Origin: Caecitellus pseudoparvulus
Taxonomy: Eukaryota; Bigyra: Bicosoecida
DNA: 64,000 nucleotides
Direction: 5' to 3'
Assembly: GCA_965644315.1 (NCBI GenBank)
Contig: CBFFRQ010000043.1
Span: forward strand, 558,001-622,000
In this document: positions 58,017 to 64,000 of the stretch, one piece after another
Numbering within the stretch: the first letter of the stretch is position 1
Layout of the letters: each line of letters begins with the position of its first letter
The notes under the pieces: generated by a model
What the model saw: the letters and a program-made list of their open reading frames with translations, nothing else
Databases searched by the model: none
What the model was told of the DNA's origin: nothing
Made by a program: the position numbers and the translations under genes

Positions 58017-60652
58017 ATGGTGCGTGCGCGTGGGCATGGCGCCTCGCTTTCGCCAGCACTTGCGCCAGAGCGTGTCCCACACACTACAGCAAAGAGCGCG
58101 CCCTGCCCCTCCCCACGCCACAGGCAGCAGCCACAGGACAAGCCTCGAACGGCAGCGCAGCAGCCGCTGCAAGCATCGACAGTACTCAAGCTGGGGTGGT
58201 GGCGGCATGCTTGGGCAAGATGAAGTGCCTTCCAGGCAGAGTCATGGACCACGGCCCCGCACTGCGAGGACTGGCAGCCATTGGGCGCGGCGAAGCGCCT
58301 GCTTCGGGTGATGACGCCCCATCGGCCATGAGCCTGGTGGAGCTGGAAGCTGCACTGCGTGAGGCAGGGAGTGCGCTGCTGGAGCAGGCTGGGCTGTTGG
58401 CGGGGCAGCGTGAGCGAGGTGGTGTGTGTGCTGCGCTGCAGTACCTGTCGTTCCGGTGCTTCACTGCGGTAGATGTGCTGCGGCAAGTGGCGCGCGGTGT
58501 GAGTGCCGATGCTGTGCCGGAGGGTGACGCATTGTGGGGCGCCATTGTGGGTGCTTGGGGCAGTGTGCGGAGCGGCGTGAATGTGGAGGGTGCACTGGCT
58601 GATCTGACACGATGGTGGCAGGGCTTCGAGGTGGCGGTTGTGGACGCGGCTGGTGAGGGTGGCTCTGTCACACATGATGCCGGTGGCGAGTCGGCGACGG
58701 ATGCGGCTTTGGCTGGCATGCGTCAGCAGGCTGAGTGGCTGCGAGGCGAGGCGGCAGGCGATCTGACGAGTGAGAGTGCTGCGGTGCACTTGGAGTGTGC
58801 CGTGAGTGCGGTGGAGGAGCTGCGTGGACTGCTGGGGTGTGGGCCGGTGATGAGTGGCCGGAAGGTGAAGGCTGTGCGTGGCTTGGACTTGTCGGGCGGC
58901 TTGGAGTGCCTGAACGGCAAGGATGTGAGTGTGTACAATGGAAAGAGTCGCATTGAGGATGAGGATGTTGGTGGAGCTAGTGATGTGGAGCGTTGGGCAG
59001 CAAATGCGGAGGCGGGTGCGAGGGCGCTTGCCACAAGTGTTGGCGCTGTGAAGCTTGGCGAAGCGGCTCGCATCGCCAATGGACTGCCGCGGATGGCACA
59101 GACTCCATACAAAGCAGCACTGACGCATAGTTACCCTGGAAGTCGAGCTGATGAGCCGGTTGGCGAGCGGAGCAGTGTCACAGTGCAGGTGCAATGTGAG
59201 GCGGGGTGGCCGCTGAGGTTGTTCCTGGAGGATGAAGCGTGGGGCGATATTGAGCTGGATGTGAAGCAGCGCGTGGCTGTGCGGGTGCTGGGGGCGTGTG
59301 CTGTGGCGGAAGCATGTGGGGTGAGTCTGAATGGTGTGGGTGTGGGGAGCTTCGTGGTGGTGGGTGTGGGGAGTAGCAGTGTGGGTGATCTGGTGGGCGC
59401 ACTGGATGGGGGCGGGTGTGAGGTGGTGTTGAGTGCATGTGGCGGTGTGTGGGGCACAGGTCACGCTGATAGTGGCAGCCGTGGTAGTGAGGGTGGTGGG
59501 GCGTTGGGTGTGTTGCATGAGGTGCTTGGTGTGGGAGGTGGTGCGTGGGTCGGCAGATCGGGCATTGGGTCAAGCTTCGTCGGCAGCGGTGAAGGTGGCG
59601 AACATGCATTGTCAAGCGCATTGGAGGTGTTGTCGCGAGGAGGGAGTGGTTGCTGCATGGGTGCATATGCGATGGCGTGTTTGGGAAGTAAAGGTGAGGT
59701 GGGGCTTCTGTCGGATGTGGAGAGTGCTGTGCGGGGTGTGCTTCATCGCGAGCAGGCAGCTGCTGAGGCAGGTCAGGCGCGGGCTGGGCATGCCCCTGGG
59801 CAAGAGAAGTTCAGTAAGAAGAACACCACTGAGTTTGTGGCAGCGTGCAAGGATGGTAATCTTGCGAGAGTGCATGAGCTGCTTGCATTGACGGGGGATG
59901 AAGCAGTGGATGTGCACGTGGCGGATGTTGGTGGACCCGAGGCCTCCTTTCGATGGGCATGCCGCTGGGGTCACACCGAAATCGTGCGAAAGCTGTTGGG
60001 TCTCACTGGGGCAAGGACTGTGGACGTGCATGCAGCAGGGTGGGATGGGCCCGAGGCCGCCTTTCGGGCCGCATGTACAAATGGCCATGCAGACATCGTG
60101 CGAGAGCTACTGATCCTCACTGGAGAACGTGAAGTGGATGTGCATGCAGAGTCTAACGGCGGACCCGAGGCCGCTTTCCGTGGCGCGTGCTTCCTTGGCC
60201 GTACCACCATTGTTCGGTGGTTGTTGTCTCTGTCCGGTGCGAGGGCAGTTGATGTGCATGCAGCAGACGGGCATGGGCCTGAGGCTGCCTTGCGGGCTGC
60301 ATGCCGCAATGGTCACACGGACATCGTGTATGAGCTGTTGGGCCTCACTGGTGCGCGGGAAGTCGATGTGCATGCAGCAGATGAAGATGGACCTGAGGCT
60401 GCCTTCCGAGGGGCATGCAGGGGCGGCCACACAGACATAGTGCGTCGGCTGTTGGCGCTTAGGGGCGATCGAGCAGTTGATGTACATGCATCAGATAGCG
60501 TTGGACCTGAGGCTCCCTTTCGAGAGGCATGCACCAATGGCCACACAGGCATCATGCGCGTGTTCCTTAAGCTTTCTGGGGATCGCAAGATACCAGACAG
60601 CGTGCGGCAGGAGCAAGCAGCTCGAATGCCGTGGCTACAGCACTTGTTTTGA
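58017..60652 (+). CDS. Ankyrin-like repeat protein B (paralogue of A)
   Basis: The start codon at 58017-58019 is followed by GTGCGT. A 104-bp intron (58020-58123) joins it to GCAGCAGCC, giving M-AAATGQASNG. Without splicing the start would be out of frame with the main reading, so the intron is well supported. The N-terminal region of about 550 residues is closely similar to that of gene A (58124-59760), with shared phrases such as MDHGPALRGLAAIGRGEAP and GVCAALQYLSFRCFTAVDVL. Only seven 38-residue repeats follow (59819-60652), against 23 in A. The last repeat ends LSGDRKIPDSV and the protein stops at MPWLQHLF, matching FPWLDKY in A. B lacks the Pro-rich tail of A. Function is unknown. Confidence 0.75.
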
Positions 60653-60956
60653 CCCCAGCCATCAAAATAATGACAAACATTTTACTGGTCACCCTGTCTC
60701 TAACACTAAGACTCCTCCTCACTTCTTCTCAGCCACACTTGACGCCTCATGTCATACCTGCCTTTCCTCTTCTCTGTGCAAGCATCCTCCGCTCGGCTCC
60801 TCCACAAGAAAGCCATCAGGACGCCTGTCGCATCAAAAAATCCAGCAAAAGTTTCAAGTTTTCATTCATCGAGCCGCAAACAAGCAAGCCTCCCCACACA
60901 CCACTCGCTTTCTCAACTGCATTGTCCACCCCCCCACACCTCCATACACCAGCCTC
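60653..60956. other. Convergent 3' region between ankyrin B and UTP20
   Basis: About 300 bp, more AT-rich than its surroundings, with ATAATGACAAACATTTTACTGG just after the ankyrin B stop. TGCATT at 60918-60923 gives AATGCA on the sense strand of UTP20, about 34 bases after its stop. No gene is seen. Confidence 0.4.
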
Positions 60957-63900
60957 TCACACCTCCTCCCTCGCACGCTTCCTGCCCTTCCCACTACCAC
61001 CTCGCAGCACCTTCAGCTTGTCCATGCGCTTCGCCACGTGGCGCTTCTTCGCCTGTGCCTTCCGACTACGGCGTGCGGCAGCTGCTGCCGGGTTCACCAC
61101 CGCCTCCTGGGCCACCTGCTTCGCCCGCCGCTCCTTCGCCGCCGCCCTGGCCCGCCGCTCGCCGTTGTACGCCGTCAGGAACACATCTGCGCCCATGGCA
61201 GCCTGCACCGCCTCCATGACCTCCGATGCCAAGGCGCCTGCCTCCGCTGCAGCAGCCGCCTGCTGTGCTTGCTCTGACCAAGATGGCGCATCGGCCAGGC
61301 GGGGGTCGCTGGCCACGTGCTCTGCTGCCTGCACAGTGCGGAACACTGCCCGTGCCACCGGCACCACGTAGCGCTGCAGGTCTGCCTGGGGCAAGTGCCC
61401 AGCCATGGCCCCGAACACGTTCAGCGCCGTGGTGGCCGCCGGCCCGCCCTTGTGCACTGCCGTGTTGCTGAGGCGCTGCAGCAGCCAGAACAGCGGGTCC
61501 CGCGCACCGCCGTCGTCGTCGTGGGCGGTGTGTGTGGAGGGCGGGTTGTCCCGCTTCACCTTGCCGCCCACCACCTCCACGCCACCCACGAGCAGGGTGG
61601 ACTTGCCGGCCAACCGAGCAGTGCGCTCGGCGAGGTGGGGTGGGATGGTATTGCGGGAGCTGGGCGGCGTCGTAGCGTACAGCCCCACCGCCGTGAACAG
61701 TAGCACCGGCGCCAAAGCCGTGCCCTGCTCCCTGCTCAGCGTCCCGTCCGCCAGCTGCACACAGGCTGCCCGGGCCAGGGCGAACAGGCGCTCATCCCCA
61801 GCCAGCCACGCCGCCACGCCAGGTGGTGGGGGGCAGCTCCCCACGCTCGCCACTGCCACGGTGTTCAGGACGGCGCCCAGCCACCTGGCTGCTGCAGCCC
61901 GCACCCACGCGTGAGGGAACACCATGATGTCGGTCAGGGCATCCAGAGACGTCCACAGCGCACTGTGCAGTGTGACCGCAGTGGTGGTGGCGTCTGACTC
62001 TTGCGCCTTCCCTGCCTTGCGCCGCCGCTTCGTGCCGCTGGCAGGCGTACCACCACTGCCACTGCCACCGGCCGCTGCCTCGCTCAGCACACGGGGATGT
62101 GCCTCCCACAGACGCTGCAGGAGGGTGCAGGCGTAGTACGCCGTGTCCCACGGCAGGGCTGCGGCAGCCTTGCGGGCCTGTGCCTGAGCCGCACGCCGCG
62201 CAGCCACGGCAGGCGTCACCACACGCCCCCACCTGTCCACATCCCCGTCACCGCTGGCATCACTGTCGTCGCCCTCCAGCTCCCCGCCGCCACCCGCCAC
62301 TCCACTCGGCACGGCACGTGCAGTGTCAGGAGCACTGGCTTGCCCCGACCCACTCGCCGCACCCAGCAACGCCAGACTGCTCCCCCCTGCCGCCGCGGCA
62401 TCCTCCACGTCACTCCCATCGCTATCACCATCATCCGCCGCTGCGGCGTCCTCCTCCAAGTGCTGGGCGTGCCGCATGGCTGCCGAGGCAGCATCACTCG
62501 CCTGCGCCTCCTGCACGCCCTCCGGTTCAGGCGCCAGGGCTGATCCATCACCCCCATCGCCCGATCCCCACCAGTCATGCCCAAACGTCTCCCTCCCTGC
62601 AGCAGCCTTCGCCTCGCTCGCCGCCAGCTTGCTCGCGTACACGCCAGCCAGCTCCTCCTCGGCACTGCGCATGGCACGCACAGCACTGGCCACCTCCTCC
62701 GCTGCCCGGTTCATAGCCTTGGCCAGACGACGCCCCACCAGCAGCTCAGGACTGCTGGCGCCCGCCAAGCTCAGGGTGTGCAGCCCCACCCGGCGCATGG
62801 CTCCACCCGCCTCGCCACCTGCCCACGACGCAGCCATGTCCAGGAGGCTGCCTGCCTGCCCAGGCTCCACGCTCGCCAGCAGGCTCTGCAGCACGGCGCC
62901 CACACCAGCACGCACTTGCAGCATGGGCTCCAGACCCAGCCGCTGCACGAGGGCCACGAACATGGGCGCCGCGTGCTCCGCCAGCACCGGCGGCGGAAAC
63001 TGCTTGATGATGGCCAGCAGCATGTCCAGGACTGCCAGCCGCCCCGCCTGCTGGGAGTACGCCAGGTTGGCCAGGAAGAAGTGCATGTACCCTGCCAGGC
63101 GCTTGGCCGACAGCGGGTAGTGCAGGAGGTACGTGAGGAAGACACGCGCACACTGCGCCCGGGTGGCAGGCCGCGTGCCCTGCACCATGAAGTGAGACAC
63201 CGCGTCCATCGTCTCGTACAGCTCAGGTGCCATGAGGCGGCGTGTGACGATGCACCGCAGCAGCTGCAGCGTCGCGCCGGCCCGCTGGGGGTGCTGCAGG
63301 TCTGCCGCCACCAGCACCAGCAGCGCCGACAGCTGGCCCTCGCTGATGGTCGCCCCACGCAGGTGCTTCAGCATGGCCACAGTGGCCCGGGCCGCACACT
63401 GTGCCAAGGCATCCCGCACTGGGCCAGCGGACCGCCCGCCCCCTGCCGTGGACCGCACGTGCCGCAGGATGGCCTTGGAGATGCCCTTGGCGTTGGGCTC
63501 CATGGACGGCAGGGCTGCAGTGTGCGGCAGCAGCAGGGTCAGACCGCGCAGGGCCAGCGTCAGCAGGTCGCTCTGCCGCGTGCTGGTCAGTGTGTGGGCC
63601 AGCAGCGGCACGAAGGGGTCCAGGTCAGGGAGGGTGCCGCCTTCCTCCGCAGGGGCCAGGGACACCACCCGCTTGCGCAGGGACGCCTGCAGCAGGTTCA
63701 GCCCCAGCCACACCAGCTTGCCAGCGGCCAGGGCATTGCCGCCACTGGACCCCACGGACTCGGACAGCCCGTCCCGCGTCCACACGTACCGGCCCGTCCC
63801 CGTCATGCGTGGCTCGGGCGCGATCTTGTGTGTGTCTGTGGGGAAGGCCGTGATGCCCAGTGCTGCGGCAGATGCTGAGCGGGGCGTCGGGGCGCCTGTG

Positions 63901-64000
63901 GACGCCTGTGGCGCAGCAGGTGCTGAACCACCCTCCCCACCACCACCATCGCCCTCCTCCTCAAACACCGCCGCCAATCGCGCAGCCGCTGACGAGATGG
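60957..64000 (-). CDS. UTP20-like small-subunit processome protein, C-terminal part
   Basis: An open frame runs from the right window edge to the stop at 60957, about 1,010 residues, so the 5' part lies outside. It is mostly HEAT-like helices (LLVLVAADLQHPQRAGATLQLLRCIVTRRL, FLTYLLHYPLSAKRLAGYMHFFLANLAY, GRLAVLDMLLAIIKQFPP). The HEAT run with NLAYSQQAGRLAVLDML parallels the NLxYExxxGRxSxLEML phrase of UTP20 (DRIM). The C-terminus AYNGERRARAAAKERRAKQVAQEAVVNPAAAA, followed by a lysine/arginine-rich tail, is the UTP20 signature. UTP20 is about 2,500-2,800 residues in other eukaryotes and works in 18S rRNA processing in the nucleolus. An acidic low-complexity insertion (DDGDSDGSDVEDAAA) is local. 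Confidence 0.82.
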   Translation of the reverse strand, partial: ISSAAARLAAVFEEEGDGGGGEGGSAPAAPQASTGAPTPRSASAAALGITAFPTDTHKIAPEPRMTGTGRYVWTRDGLSESVGSSGGNALAAGKLVWLGLNLLQASLRKRVVSLAPAEEGGTLPDLDPFVPLLAHTLTSTRQSDLLTLALRGLTLLLPHTAALPSMEPNAKGISKAILRHVRSTAGGGRSAGPVRDALAQCAARATVAMLKHLRGATISEGQLSALLVLVAADLQHPQRAGATLQLLRCIVTRRLMAPELYETMDAVSHFMVQGTRPATRAQCARVFLTYLLHYPLSAKRLAGYMHFFLANLAYSQQAGRLAVLDMLLAIIKQFPPPVLAEHAAPMFVALVQRLGLEPMLQVRAGVGAVLQSLLASVEPGQAGSLLDMAASWAGGEAGGAMRRVGLHTLSLAGASSPELLVGRRLAKAMNRAAEEVASAVRAMRSAEEELAGVYASKLAASEAKAAAGRETFGHDWWGSGDGGDGSALAPEPEGVQEAQASDAASAAMRHAQHLEEDAAAADDGDSDGSDVEDAAAAGGSSLALLGAASGSGQASAPDTARAVPSGVAGGGGELEGDDSDASGDGDVDRWGRVVTPAVAARRAAQAQARKAAAALPWDTAYYACTLLQRLWEAHPRVLSEAAAGGSGSGGTPASGTKRRRKAGKAQESDATTTAVTLHSALWTSLDALTDIMVFPHAWVRAAAARWLGAVLNTVAVASVGSCPPPPGVAAWLAGDERLFALARAACVQLADGTLSREQGTALAPVLLFTAVGLYATTPPSSRNTIPPHLAERTARLAGKSTLLVGGVEVVGGKVKRDNPPSTHTAHDDDGGARDPLFWLLQRLSNTAVHKGGPAATTALNVFGAMAGHLPQADLQRYVVPVARAVFRTVQAAEHVASDPRLADAPSWSEQAQQAAAAAEAGALASEVMEAVQAAMGADVFLTAYNGERRARAAAKERRAKQVAQEAVVNPAAAAARRSRKAQAKKRHVAKRMDKLKVLRGGSGKGRKRAREEV

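Noticed and set aside
57983-59518. A 511-codon minus-strand frame across ankyrin gene B
   Set aside because: It mirrors the coding frame of B and has His/Thr/Pro-rich noise; a similar mirror exists across gene A, as expected from duplicated sequence.

Overview
This window is nuclear DNA from a GC-rich, gene-dense unicellular eukaryote (protist or alga). The evidence is GT-AG introns of about 65-105 bp and genes found only in eukaryotes: ORC4, exosome RRP45, cactin, U2AF35, CNOT9, eIF3k, ATG101, ARPC3, LC8 dynein light chain, anoctamin and UTP20. No bacterial operon, viral gene, transposon, tRNA, rRNA or CRISPR array was recognised. I cannot name the species. ARPC3 with LC8 and a cAMP-receptor-type 7TM protein suggests a cell with a branched-actin and dynein cytoskeleton.

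Layout. 0-12 kb: patched/NPC1-like protein (-), Alba nucleic-acid binder (-), an EF-hand protein ending in a dynein-stalk-like region (+), LAG1/TLC ceramide synthase (-), ORC4 (-). 12-25 kb: an ABC half-transporter with a jacalin-like N-terminal domain (+), an AddB-like Fe-S nuclease with a degraded P-loop (+), LC8 (-), an organellar FASTK-like repeat protein (+), a PEX13-like protein (+), a membrane-anchored dephospho-CoA kinase (-). 25-38 kb: 7TM receptor (-), an unknown protein (+), alpha/beta hydrolase (-), ATG101 (-), eIF3k (-), a small ankyrin-like protein (+), RRP45 (+), cactin (+), ARPC3 (-). 38-51 kb: anoctamin, apyrase, DDI1 and an SLC10-type transporter (all +), then CNOT9, U2AF35 and a possible histone-fold protein (all -). 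51-64 kb: two large paralogous ankyrin-like genes (+) in a tandem duplication with an unknown minus-strand ORF between them, then the C-terminal third of UTP20 (-), which runs off the right edge.

The genes are mostly unrelated housekeeping functions in a compact array. Convergent stop codons lie as little as 16 bp apart, so adjacency is not good evidence of joint function. The features most worth a second look are the ankyrin family with 38-residue repeats and its duplicated upstream region, start codons placed directly against a 5' splice site, a recurrent AATGCA/AATTCA element after stop codons, and the jacalin-ABC and EF-hand/dynein-stalk combinations. Exon boundaries are inferred by reading frame and splice-site inspection only; no transcript data were available.
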